Shown: in pieces, positions 1-11,092 of the stretch
Layout of the letters: every line of letters starts with the position of its first letter
Numbering within the stretch: the stretch's first letter is position 1
From: Gracilaria gracilis
Taxonomy: Eukaryota > Rhodophyta > Florideophyceae > Gracilariales > Gracilariaceae
Length of the DNA stretch: 64,000 nt
Reading direction: 5' to 3'
NCBI GenBank assembly: GCA_030374805.1
Contig: JARGSG010000047.1
Span: 124,001-188,000, forward strand
Notes under the pieces: model-generated
What the model was told of the DNA's origin: nothing
The model's input: the letters and a program-made list of their open reading frames with translations, nothing else
The model's database searches: none
Position numbers and translations under genes: made by a program

Positions 1-388
1 CATCATACTCAGGCTGCGCCCGCCCTTTGGCAGCTGGTAGGCAAACCTCCTCGACGGTGCTTGCTACTCTGAAACCGCACGCCCGGCTTCCTACGCAGCG
101 CATGCGCCATGCGACGGCGCACACATACCAGCGTATCGATATGATCTCCCACAAACTCTCCGTGGCAAACCTTTTGACAAGTGTATCAGCGCCGGTAGAG
201 TGCATGGACTCTCCACGACGGACATTTGTTGTAGACGTCTCGGATAACACAAGCGCCAACGTCTAGTAAAGGTTTCTGTGCATAAGCGATCCTTCCTTTG
301 TTGTGCGCAATGCGACATAAACTTTCACCCGCCTATAGAACCTGTTGTCGAACATTACATATCGCAGTATATATGAAACGAAGCACAA
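1..388. other. no gene seen
   Basis: I see no convincing gene, RNA or repeat here. The short open frames on both strands lack recognisable motifs. It lies 3' of the Myb/SANT-like gene that reads leftwards and probably includes its 3' UTR. Confidence 0.4.
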
Positions 389-1063
389 TCACTGTAGCTT
401 CCTACTCAGTGCAGCCATAATGTTCAACATATGTTTTCTTTCCTTTATAGCTTGCTTACGTTCTTCCATTTTCAGATCAAGACGTTTCTCGTGCAGAGCT
501 ATTCTTTTTTCGGCTTCAGATTTAAGAATCTCAAAGCGTTCACGTTCTCTCGCAGCTCTGCATCTCTTCACTTCTAACCTTTCCTGTTCCCCTTTAAACC
601 TCTCTGATTCGCGCTTTCCTTGTTCCCGTGATTGTTCTATTATTAATGCAGTTATAGCATCATCGGAAGGTGACTCATCTGCTAGACACAATCGCTTCTG
701 TTGCGAACTAGAAACAGAACCGCTCTTGTCATGATTACTTCGTTTCCGTTTCCCCTTTTGATGTAACGCATGCTCTGTGATCATTTTGCCTGCTTCAATT
801 AGTCGAATTTTTTTGCTTTACGTTCTGCTTTTTCCTTACAAACAGCTCCAGCTTTCTTATCTATTTCCAATATGACGTCATCAAGGAGAATTTCCTTCTC
901 GGAGTACTCTTCCGCAATACCACCGGACTTTTTGTTGCGCTTGTTTTGCTCTCTGCTAGAGCCTAGGAAGCATTTAAATCGTTCATCTAACTTCTTCTTA
1001 CTGGGCTTCTGCATATACAAAAACACAGAACTATGAAAAAGTGTCATGAATGTAGACAATACC
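389..1063 (-). pseudogene. Myb/SANT-like coiled-coil protein, 3' part
   Basis: Minus-strand frame resembling the large algal and oomycete families of Myb/SANT-like (trihelix or MADF-type) DNA-binding proteins with a coiled-coil tail. In order it shows an EETKALFD start typical of these domains, an RFKCFLGSSREQN stretch, the linker SGGIAEEYSEKEILLDD, then about 100 residues rich in Arg, Glu and Lys ending KLQ. Two short introns join the pieces in frame: 790-839 (GTAAGG...CTAAT...CAG, 50 nt) and 1009-1062 (GTATTG...CAG, 54 nt). The frame is closed by TGA just upstream of EETKALFD, where the domain would normally carry Trp, and no start codon is evident. A 5' remnant or pseudogene is therefore likelier than a whole gene. 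The Copia element lies about 200 bp upstream and may have cut off the 5' end. Binding target unknown. Confidence 0.5.
790..839 (-). other. 50-nt intron in Myb/SANT-like gene
   Basis: On the minus strand the intron opens GTAAGG, holds a CTAAT branch-like site 12 nt before its end and closes with CAG. Removing it joins ...AGAVC to KMITEH in frame. Without it the frame closes at once. Confidence 0.6.
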
Positions 1064-1264
1064 TTGTCAAATAAAGCTTTTGTTTCTTCTCATTGATATA
1101 TATGTGCGTCTGCCTCCCTTACTGATCGGAGAAGAAAGAGCTCGTATGTGTTGGAAAACCGAAAACGCCTGAGTTTTGCTGTGGTCTGCGATGAAGACTT
1201 TGAAACCAAACTTTCGTTTAGGCCTGCTGCTGAAGCATTTGAGGGCAGTGGAAGTTTTTCTTTG

Positions 1265-1609
1265 TGTTGGAAGAGTGTAGCTGGGGTCTAGAAGGTTGTC
1301 AAGGTCATCCCAGCACACTAGTCTTTACTCATTTTCGGTGACTACTTATACTACTGACTTCCACGCGGGAAGTCACAGACATTTCAGTCTGTCCCTAGGA
1401 TTTCAACATCCTTGCTCCAAACTCCCGTTTGGAGCTACAGCATTTTATACCTTTTGAAACGCAATCGTAGTTCAACGTACCGCACTGCACCAATGTGCAG
1501 GACCAAGTAGTTACTGCATTCTGATGGTGCCGGTTGAACGTTTGTGCATCCGCACCAAACGTTTCTACCGCACCTGTACCCAAGACCTAGCGGTTATGAA
1601 CTCTCTACA
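1265..1609 (-). repeat. Copia-1 3' LTR
   Basis: 345-bp terminal repeat matching 5874-6218 at about 96%. It is the 3' LTR in the element's own orientation. Confidence 0.92.
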
Positions 1610-4600
1610 GTCCCTCTCGTTCCAATCTCCGTATCTCCATGTTTAATTCGGCACAGAGTTGTGAATGATTTCCAGGACCGTGTGCCTTTGTAAACAGGTC
1701 TGCACCCAACTTGCTACCCTTTCGGCATCCAATCCTGACTAGTCCACGCTTTACCGAATCCTTCACTAAATGATACTTCACTTCAATATATTTCGTACAA
1801 TCGTTCAGTATTTCGTCCTTCGCGAGCATGATCATACCTTGGTTGTCCCCAAATATGTCCACACACTGCTCAGAATGTCCAAGCAGTTCGTTGAAAAGTC
1901 TTCTTAACCAGAGTCTCTCTCGAACGGCGAAGGACATAGCGACATATTCAGCCTCCAATGTAGACTGAGCGACTATGGTTTGCTTCTTACTGCGCCAAGA
2001 AATCGGTCCACCACCGTAAGTAAACACAAAACTACTTGTAGACTTCCTGTCTTCACGATCTCCAGCAAAATCTGCATCCGAAGTGCCCTCCAGAACAGCT
2101 CTGTTGTCCCTTCTGTACTCTATAGCGGACTTGCGAGTAGAATATAGGTACTTCAGTACCTTCTTTGCGGCACTCCAGTGTTCACGGGTATGCTTCTGCA
2201 TAAAGCGAGCCAAGTACCCCACCGCAAAAGAGAGATCGGGACGAACTGTGTTGCATACCTGCATCAAAGATCCAACGAGTACGCGGTAGGGAGTCTCATC
2301 TATGTTCGTCTCATCCGCTTTGCGGAACAATGTACTCTGAAGTGGTTCACTCACGGCTGCGTCGGTGTCTACGCGGAATTGTTTAGCCAAACGTTCGATC
2401 ACAGGCTCGTTGTGGAGTCGTAGTCCCTGTCCATCAGCCATTTGCTCGATCACTATTCCAAGGAACTTATGTGGTTTGGTGTACACTCGGATCTGAACAT
2501 GGGTCTCCAGTTGCTTCACAAAATTATGTAGATCTTCTTTGCGTCTACCAACAACAAGTCCGTCATCCACGTACACAAGCACTATCCGTCGGTACTGTCC
2601 AACGTCATAGAAGAAAAGACCTGGATCGTTATCTGACAGGGTGCAACCCATATCTTGCATGATCTTCTTGAACTTTCCGCGCCAGGCTCTCGCTGCTTGC
2701 TTCAGCCCGTAAATTGCTTTGTGCAACCTATATACATAGTCCTGCTTTGTCGGATGAATAAATCCTTCAGGCTGGCGCATATAAAGTTCTTCAGAGAGAT
2801 GCCCATATAAGAATGCAGTGCGTACGTCGAACTGTATCGCCTCCATCCCATGAGCTGCAACGAGAGATAGAACTGCTCTAACAGTGCTGTACTTGACAAC
2901 GGGCGAGAAGAGCTCAGTGTAGTCAATACCGGCCCGCTGTGTGAATCCTCGGCCACAAGACGTCCTCGATAGCGTTCAAGTCTTCCCTGATCGTCACGTT
3001 TCTTCAGAAACACCCACCGGTTGGTGATAGGCTTGCAGTTCGGTGTACGCGGTACCAACTCCCAGACGGCACGCTCCTTCATGTGATTCATTTCTTCTCG
3101 CATGGCGGCCTTCCACTGTGGAGCCTCGTCTCCAGTGATAGCATCCCGAACAGTCAGTGGATTGTCGTCGTCAACATTTCCCATGATGTTCACTGTGAGC
3201 ATCGCAAGCACGGTATCGGGTGTGAATCGTTGTGGCGTCTGTCCGATCCTACTCGAGCGCCTTGGTGTGGAGGGATAATCGGTTACCAATTCCGGATCGT
3301 ACGTGTATTCACCATGTGCGTCGACAAAGATCAGATCATCCTCCTCTTCATCAGCCAAAGTATCTTCAGTCTTCAATTGCTTCATATTCCAGTCCATATC
3401 CGTGTCCTCGGTCTTCACTTCCATCTTCTTTGCTTCATTCTCCTTCCCATCTGCCTGTGGGACTGCCGCCAAGTCTACTTCATCTACGGTGGGTGTGATG
3501 GCAGCGCTCTGCCACCCAGTAACTGCTTCGTTGAACGTGACATCCTTCGGCACAAACATCTGGTTGCTATCCGGAACGTAGACTCTGTAGCACGTCCCGC
3601 GTTCATAACCAACCAGAATTCCCTTGATGGTCCGGTTCTTGTACTTGGCGCTACGCTTGCGGCGCTCCTTCGGGATGTGGACGTAACACTGTGAACCAAA
3701 CGTGCGCAAGTGTGAAATGTCTGGCTTCATTCCTGTGAAAGCCTCTATAGGAGTAATGTTTTGTTCTCCTTCCCTGCGAACGAATGTCCTGTTCCTCAAG
3801 TAGTTTGCTGTGTTAACAGCTTCCCCCCAGAGTGGACTGCATCGTGGAGTTCCTTCCAGGACTCTGAGCATTGTTCGCGCTTTGTCATTAAGCGTGCGGT
3901 TCAGCCTTTCGGCTTTATCGTTCGACTCAGGACTGTATGCGGGGGATGGCTCCATGAGAACACCCCTTTGATTGAGCCAGTCAGTCATCTCCTCTGAGAG
4001 ATATTCTCCTGCATTGTCAAAGCGAATGCGCTTGAGCTTCCGTTCTGACTGTGTTTCAAACAGCACACTCATCTCCTTCACTCGCCCATCCACCTGCGTC
4101 CTATCTCTCAACAATCTGATAGCAGACATGCGGCTCTTGTCGTCGTATAATGAAACAAAATACTTCGACCTTGAAAATGTCCCGACGTCCACGGGTCCTA
4201 ACACGTCCGAGTGGGCGAGATCCAGAACCTCAGTACCACGAGGCTGTGGTAGGGGTAGTCGCGATGTCCGCTTCGATTTGCCTTCTGCACATGGCTCACA
4301 GTGGCCCAAATCACTCAGTATCGTTTTCGGGACTCCTTTCACGATGTTCAGAGTCCTTCTTAAATAATCAAGGCTCGTGTGACCAAGTCTGTGCTGCCAG
4401 AGCACCGTCAGCTTCTTGTCTCCTTTAACAACCAAAGACATACTGGTACTGTCTTCCGTGGGATATATACCAAGCTCGTATAGCCCTTCGATTAGTTCGT
4501 GTCCCAATGTCAGGATTTGAGCTGTGGCTTGCTTCAAGATCATATCCGAGCCATAGCCCTCCGCATTTGTCAGGAAGACAGTCATGTATCCTTTCCTTCG

Positions 4601-5873
4601 AAGCGCGCTGACGGATAGAAGACTGCACATCAGATTTGGTACGTATAGAACGTCATGTAGGTAAGCCTTCGTGAGCTGTCCATCTTCATTGGGTACCCAG
4701 CATTGTAGTCGACCTTCTCCAGTGACCACAATCTTAGTACCATCCCCAATTGAAACGGTGCTCTTGGCGGACGACTGTATTGCAGATGCGAAATAGTCCT
4801 TGTTGTTCGTCATGTGCCTTGAGGCACCTGAATCCAAATACCAGCAGTGTTCCTGGCCTTTCCGTACTATATGGTTGGCCACAAATGTGGTCTCGCTCAA
4901 CGATTCAACTACAGAGTGATCTTCTGGCTCACACGTAAGATCCACCGTCTCCGTGTGTTCGTGATCAACTTCTTCGAACTGTGCTACAAGTAGACCAGCC
5001 ACTCCTTCGGAGTCGTCTTCGTCCTCACGCTGACCCACGCGAGTTTGACGACCCAACATCTTTTTCTTGTAGTCCCTACTGTCGGGATTCGCCCAAGAGT
5101 TCTTCTTAATATGCCCTTTCTTTTTACAGAAAAAGCATTTGCGTTCTCGAGAAGGATGCTTAGTGTTCACGTGGGGGTCCTTTGCATGAAATAAATATAA
5201 ATTGGAACCTCTCTTCAGTTTTGCCAGCCGACCTTCTTTAGCGATCAATCTCGGCACAGCGCCCTTCAAACAAGCCCCGGTCTGGTTGATACCTTCAGCC
5301 GCCACTTCAAAATCCTTCGTCAATCCTATAAGGATAGGCCTCAGCTTCTCTGCATCGGATACAGTGTGTCCTATGCCACCCAGTTTTATCTCTATGACAG
5401 CCAAATGGTTGATGTAGTCCAAAGCACTCTCAGATGCGTCCATCCGCATGTTGTGATGCCTCTCTAGTAGGGCGTCAATATTCGCCCGCAATAACATCTC
5501 AAAATTGGCATTGAGCGTTTCCCAAACTTCTGATGGGTTTCTCAGCTTTATTACAGGTGCTACGAACGATTCGTGGACTGACACAGTATGCATGTGAGTG
5601 CAGTGTCACAACGTGCTTCGTACTTTAGCTTTGCCTCTGCGTCTTCAGGCTTGGCCTCAGTACCGGTAGCAATTTTCCACCATTTTTTCGAACATAAGAC
5701 CAGTTCGATTTTGTGTGACCACATGAATTATTTGTCTGCCTTCAGAAGCGGAATACGGAGCCTTCCGGCGTCGAACGTCCAATCCGACATCGCGTGCGGC
5801 GTGTATAAAAGTTTAGAACGAGAAGAAAAGACGGTAAAATCTAAGTAGCACTGCGTCAAGGGGCTAGATAACC

Positions 5874-6218
5874 TGTTGGAAGAGTGTAGCTGGGGCCTAG
5901 AAGGTTGTCAAGGTCATCCCAGCTCACTAGTCTTTACTCATTTTTGGTGACTACTTATACTACTGACTTCCACGCGGGAAGTCACAGACATTTTAGTCTG
6001 TTTCTAGGATTTCAACATGCTTGCTCCAAACTCCCGTTTGGAGCTACAGCATTTTATACGTTTTGGAACGCCATCGTAGTTCAACGTACCGCACTGCACC
6101 AATGTGCAGGACCAAGTAGTTACTGCATTCTGGTGGTGCCGGTTGAACGTTTGTGCATCCGCACCAAACGTTTCTACCGCATCTGTACCCAAGACCTAGC
6201 GGTTATGAACTCTTTACA
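5874..6218 (-). repeat. Copia-1 5' LTR
   Basis: 345-bp terminal repeat matching 1265-1609. It is followed on the right by the second CTTTG target copy. Confidence 0.92.
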
Positions 6219-6223
6219 CTTTG

Positions 6224-6480
6224 TTCGTCTGCTTCGGTGCAGCAACTGGGTTGTGGTTTGAGCTGAAGGCGTGGTTCATTGCTCCTTACTAATTCGGTAA
6301 CGACGATAGAAAATGAGGTCGTTGTTACTCTCGGTACGAAGTGCATCTCGTACGCAGCCGTTTTTCCACGAAATATGGTATGCAAATTTTGTACCTTTCG
6401 TAGCCACGCAGTACAATACGTTTATGTGTACGTCGTGGCTACGAAAAGTTTTCTAGGAACCGGCTTTCGTAAACCCTCTA
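6224..6480. other. host flank of Copia-1, no gene seen
   Basis: Unique AT-rich DNA. An open minus-strand frame (to 6385) keeps its phase across the Copia insertion site into the open frame at 1067-1259. This could mean the element landed in a coding exon, but neither side has a recognisable domain and the match in phase could be chance. Confidence 0.25.
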
Positions 6481-6499
6481 ATGTTTCTATAAAGTTGAG

Positions 6500-6840
6500 G
6501 GAACTGTGTATATGCGTTACTGAATGTCTTCATTATTTGTCTCGTAAGTTTACTGCAATTTGTTCTTCTCTTACATAGCTACCAAGCGTATGTGGGAAAT
6601 ATCTATTGCCTTCAGCATATGTTGTAGATATAATATGACGAAACACAGACAAGCGTAATCTTGCATTCGCAGCGGGTGAACTCATCCGATATGTCACCAA
6701 GCGCATCGAAACTCAACACGCACATGCAGACCAACAAAAACGCGTCCACTTTGAGCACACCCTCTTGGAGACTAAGACTGAAGGAGAAGCACTTGTTCGG
6801 CGCTGCCATCATGACGCTTTTGTATTGGCGAGAATATTCT
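6500..6840 (+). repeat. diverged direct repeat, copy A
   Basis: About 340 bp that align with 10735-11090 in the same orientation at roughly 70-75%. The core from about 6670 to 6835 is best kept and in one frame reads AGELIRYV...TEGEALVRRCHHDAF...LARI, a charged helical stretch. A CAG acceptor-like site (6662-6672) precedes this frame. The two copies flank the glutamate receptor gene. They may be scraps of a coiled-coil host gene family or of an unrecognised element. Confidence 0.6.
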
Positions 6841-8114
6841 TTCCTACAGTGGTGAAGAGGGATCGAGCGCAGTTTGTGCTCTGTCTCGCACACTCTCTTG
6901 CACATTGTCTCTTATCACCAACGTTGAGGCCATTTGAGCCATACTTGAGGATGCACCAGCTCGTCACAACGAGCACTTTTCTCTTCTTCCCTATGGCCGT
7001 TTCTCTCCGTCCTCTGCAAGCGCTTTTTCCTTCACATATCCCTTTCTTGATAGTGCTGCATAGCAAGTAGACACATAGTAGCAACTATGAGCAACTCGAG
7101 GCACGCCGCTATCAGCTTTGGTTAACCTAAAATGCGTTCTTCTATACCCTTCATAAATAGTATGTATGTAATTTGGAGAACAAAAAAAACTGAAAGAGCC
7201 CGAGTTAGTGAAAGGCTTGAGAGTTTGAACGTGAATTTTCCTCTTCATCTTTCGTGCCGCCACGGATGGAGCTGGCTGAGAACTTTGCCGGGCTGACATA
7301 TGTAGTAGTGGTGTTTAGGCGAATGAAGACGAGGATTTATTTCGCATCTATGAGGCAGTAGGGGAGAGGTTCTAAAGCGTCGGCTGCCGTCGCTTTCAGC
7401 GCAAGGCTATCTTGTGCTACACTCGTGGCGCTTTGCCTGCAAATGCCATCAAGTGGAATACGCCACATCGCGCTTACGGAATTTCGAGGAATGTGCAATT
7501 TACTGGTAGAAAAGTGAAAATGTTTTTGAATCTTCATTGCTGGTCTGGCTTGTGCAGTCGGCCGGAGGCCCCGTCCCGTCAGCGGCAAAGCAGCTCGATA
7601 GCATTCCTGCCGTCCACAACTTTCTCTCATTACATCATGATGAGAGTATGGCCTTCTCCTTCACTGAACCACTGAAGCTTAGATACTCTCGTAGATACTT
7701 CGCGCTAGCTACAGTCTCGTTACCACGTAGATACCATTCCGTCGTCCAGTTGGCGCGTCAGGAGCCATCAAGCAGCTCCATTTCTCTCCCCACATCGCTG
7801 CCATTGCACACTTGATAATTAGCCCTGCCCTAGATACTGCTACACACACCAACCGCAATACGCACACTGTGTGCGTAAGGGGGGCTAACAATGTGACATT
7901 AGGTTAGCGCTCGGAGAAACGGAATGTGAAAAAGCTCTTCATACTGCAACAAAGCACTCATACCAAATTGTTGTCGCCCAAGTGTGGCCGAAATCAAAAC
8001 CATGGTCGCTCGACGAACATACAATCTATCGTGAGCTTGCTTGCCCCCACTATATTCCTCGCATTTGTCTACTCCCATTTGCGACAGCGCTCTCTCTGCC
8101 CTCTGCTCCCTCAA
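6841..8114. other. 5' region of glutamate receptor gene
   Basis: No supported gene. Open frames on both strands are short and lack motifs. The stretch just before 8115 should hold the receptor's promoter and 5' UTR, but no TATA-type box can be picked out with confidence. Confidence 0.35.
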
Positions 8115-10211
8115 ATGCCATCGCCACATCGTTTTGTTCTGTTGATCCTCCTTTTGCTCCACAAAGGCCTAGCGCTTCGAAATGCGCTATCTTCGCACCC
8201 TCCGCTGCGCTGCTGCTTCATGGAAGAGCCTCCCATATCCTTTCAGAACAGTCGCAACAATTGGAATGTATGTTGTTCACTTCACTCTTTCTGTAACCGT
8301 TTGCTTCTCCTACTCACTTCACTTGCTTGATTCATGTTCTCAACCTTGAAAAGAATGGGCTGGATGGGGTAATCAAGGAACACTTGCTTCAGCATCAGTC
8401 GTACCTCAACTGGACCTGCTCCTCTATGCTTCCCTTCCGCCATAGCGATGGTACAGATTTCAATGCATTCGTGTCTGCCATGCACCAATGTACAAACAAA
8501 TCAACGGGACAGATAATACAATCGCCACAGTGCCAGTGCGATATTGGCATCGGCGGTTGGTTTCAGAACCCCGCCCGCTTTGGAAAGGTCACCTTCTTGC
8601 CTCCATTTGGGTACGACCGATACGTGGTGTTCACACACGTTTCTCAGGCCACCGTGTCTGGAAAAAGGTGGTTCTTCCTTCAGACCTTTGACGCCAGCGC
8701 TTGGATCTGCATTGTCGCCATGTTCGTCATGTTTACACTCTTGAAGATGCTCGACCAAAGATTCGAACCAGATGCTCAGTACACACCGCTTCCGTCCACC
8801 ACCAGCAGACTCCGACGCCGTGTGCATTTTCTCACCAAGAGTCGTCCACTGTATCGACTTAGGAAAGCCACTCAAAGTACAGGTGCGTTCTATTGTTTAT
8901 ATCTTCACTTGGATATATGTAACATGCAAATCTGACTTACACTTTGTTTGTATACTGTAATATACATATTATGTACCGAATGTTGTTGCGTTGATTGCGA
9001 GTGAGGTTAGTGATGAGAGCGTTGATGCTTTCCGACGAGCATATCGTGGCAGGTGGAAGCACCACGCGTCAATGGTTTCTCAACATGATTCTGGCAGTAG
9101 CTTCCCTCTTTCTCATATTATCTTACGAGGCGAGTATGACGTAAGTGCCGCGCCACCGTTTTGTACTTGTGTTGCAATTGAGGAAAGCCATGGCGCTAAC
9201 GTTGACCACCATTGTATGCCGTTCATTGTTCCAGCGCATCGCTTGTACAGGAATCGATAGAGACCAGATTTCACTCGGCTGCGGATCTTCAGAATTGCCG
9301 AATCGAGCCTTCGGAAATTTGCATCCTTCGAGGAGGGGCGTTTGAAACGTATTGGAACGTCTCAATTGCGGTCGGGTACGTTGCGTGTTATTTGCTGTGG
9401 TTGAAAGCGATTGGAAATGGTATGCAAAGAAGTCTAACCGATTTGTGTTGCTTACCATAGCAAGTGTCACATGCAGAATCCACCGCAGTTGTTCAGTTCA
9501 TACGAGACTCTGTACGAAGCGGTGGAGAATGGGCGGTGCAGCTATGCGATCGTGATAGAGTCTGCCATCACCAGCGCAATTCGAGAAAGGTTCTGCGGCC
9601 ATTTCGTGATTGTGGGTGAACCGATCTTCAACGGTGGTCTTTCAATGCTGCTTCCCATAGGCAGCAAACTGACAGAGAACATGAGTCTGACCACGCTTGC
9701 ACTGCAAGGAAATCAGACAGAGCCTTCCCTGAGCAAGTACTTCAACACTCTGCCGCGGTGCGAAGCAGAAATGAATAGCATGCTGAGCTTTGACAAGCTT
9801 CGGCTGTTCTTCGTGATCCTGTTCTCGTTGGGGGCGATAATCTTGCTGGCGATGGTGCTCATTCCACAGCACTCGTTCAGAGAAGGCGCAAGCACTCAGA
9901 CACGAAGCGCACGTAGCGCGTGTACAGAGCAGATATTGGAGCGGAAGAAGATGCCAGTATGGGACGCCTACGGCGGCGAAGCACGAGAAGCAGCGCTTGG
10001 GCACGACTGGCTGGCGCATAGGGTGGGAATAGGGGCGCAGTACTCGCAATTTGTGCGTGCAAGCAGAGCCGACGTATTGACGTACGCAGACGGGTGGTGG
10101 GACTGGCGCGCGAATTGCGTGGAACTGCCGGGGTCGATGCCGTGGGTGACGCTTGCACCGGACTCGGAAAGCGACGAGTTTGAGGCCGACTCGGGCGACA
10201 AAGCAGCGTGA
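8115..10211 (+). CDS. ionotropic glutamate receptor-like channel
   Basis: Five exons (8115-8267, 8354-8882, 9053-9140, 9235-9375, 9461-10211) give 553 residues. All introns start GT and end AG, and every join keeps frame. Residues 1-24 look like a signal peptide. S1 follows directly, with no amino-terminal domain, and has MEEPPIS near 36, CDIGIGGWFQNPARFGKVTF near 113-132 (Arg about 126 matches the ligand-carboxylate Arg) and PF near 134. M1 is about 169-186. M3 is about 238-256 and carries SYEASMT, the counterpart of SYTANLAAF. S2 has IESAITSA near 334, VGEPIFNGGL, LPIGSKL and a late Cys. M4 is about 416-440, then a 110-residue tail. The expected re-entrant pore loop between M1 and M3 (187-237) is basic and hydrophilic. 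This is a plasma-membrane receptor by family. Gating and ligand are unknown. Confidence 0.85.
8268..8353 (+). other. intron 1 of glutamate receptor gene
   Basis: 86 nt, GTATGT donor and AAG acceptor, phase 0. It joins the signal-peptide and early S1 exon to the main S1-M1 exon. Confidence 0.7.
8883..9052 (+). other. intron 2 of glutamate receptor gene
   Basis: 170 nt, GTGCGT donor and GGCAG acceptor. The join reads ...ATQSTGGSTTRQWF, recreating the conserved STR...W segment before M3. Confidence 0.7.
9141..9234 (+). other. intron 3 of glutamate receptor gene
   Basis: 94 nt, GTAAGT donor and TTCCAG acceptor. It splits the M3 end, and the join reads ASMTASLVQES, as expected for the M3-S2 turn. 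Confidence 0.75.
9376..9460 (+). other. intron 4 of glutamate receptor gene
   Basis: 85 nt, GTACGT donor, TCTAAC branch-like site and CATAG acceptor. The join keeps frame into the S2 exon. Confidence 0.75.
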
Positions 10212-10340
10212 GCACGGCGACGTACGACGATGGCAGTGAGCGAAAGCATGCTACGCCGATACGCTGAAGCGGCGGGTAGCGTTTACGTGGGACTTGGGAG
10301 AGCGACAAGCTGGAGGCCAACTCGGGCGACGACGCTGAGT
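10159..10340 (+). repeat. imperfect local duplication at receptor 3' end
   Basis: About 50 bp at 10159-10210 (the last codons and stop of the receptor) recur, diverged, at 10289-10340 in the 3' flank. This points to a local duplication of the tail coding end. Confidence 0.5.
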
Positions 10341-10734
10341 GTACACAGCGAGAGCTCGCTATGGCGGGCGCGCGCCGCTCGTGCCGGCGGCGGAGGAGCA
10401 GCCGAACAACGGCGCCAGCAGGCGCTATCAACGTAGATAGTAGAACGTTACCTTCTATCGATGGATAGCTTTACGAAGCGGAGGCGGCGGCAGGCCGGCA
10501 GGCGGGCGAGCAATCACATCATGATCATCACAGGTCATGATGGCCGAATCGGCGCAAGCGCTTGAGCGCACGTCACGTGCGGCACGTGCCGCCAGCGCCG
10601 TATGACGTGGGCACGTGAGCGGATTGTATGGCACCCACACGCGTGCGCGTGGTGTGACGCGCACACGATTGCGAGCTGTAATGTAAATTTTTGGATAGCT
10701 TTAGTTGTTTTGAATTTTGCATATGCGTTGCTAC
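10341..10734. other. intergenic, no gene seen
   Basis: GC-rich 3' flank of the receptor turning AT-rich towards 10.7 kb. It contains CACGTG-type boxes near 10.57-10.61 kb but no supported gene. Confidence 0.35.
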
Positions 10735-11092
10735 GTAGTAACATTATGTACCCTGTACCTTCATTGTTTTCTTGCAAGTTCACTGCCATTTGTCGAGCTC
10801 TTCCATAGCGACCAAGCTTTTATATACCCTTGTATGTGAGAAAGATGTATTGCTTTCAGCAGGTCTTGTATGATGTGGCCGAACATGGACAAGTGTCACC
10901 TTGCACCTTGCCTGGAGCGGGTGAACTCATCTGATGTGTGACAAAGCGCATCCAAACTCAACACGCACAAACGGACCAACCAAAAAGCCTCCACGACCAA
11001 CAATCCCTTTTATGGCCACTACCTACAAGCACCGAAGGAGAAGCACTTGCTCGGGGCTGCTTTCATGACGCTTCTGCATTGGCAAGAACGCC
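10735..11092 (+). repeat. diverged direct repeat, copy B
   Basis: Partner of the 6500-6840 repeat, same orientation. The frame that is open in copy A is interrupted here by a TGA, so copy B is not coding as it stands. It lies between the receptor and the quinoprotein-like gene. Confidence 0.6.

Larger units (their letters stand above)
1265..6218 (-). mobile_element. Copia LTR retrotransposon (Copia-1)
   Basis: Ty1/Copia element read on the minus strand and bounded by 345-bp LTRs that begin TG and end CA. A 5-bp target duplication, CTTTG, lies at 1260-1264 and 6219-6223. Running down from 5.6 kb the parts are gag with a zinc-knuckle region (about 5.1 kb), protease (about 4.8 kb), integrase with its GAG-pre and DDE regions (4.4-3.7 kb), reverse transcriptase with a YVDD box (near 2.57 kb) and RNase H (near 2.05-1.75 kb). 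The Copia order, with integrase before reverse transcriptase, is clear. A purine-rich tract sits just inside the 3' LTR. The LTRs differ at about a dozen sites (about 96% identical), so it is fairly recent. It is almost whole, with about one break. Confidence 0.93.

Noticed and set aside
6612-7299. Several overlapping frames of about 100 codons on both strands between Copia-1 and the receptor
   Set aside because: None has a motif, membrane pattern or consistent splice joins, apart from the part within direct repeat A.
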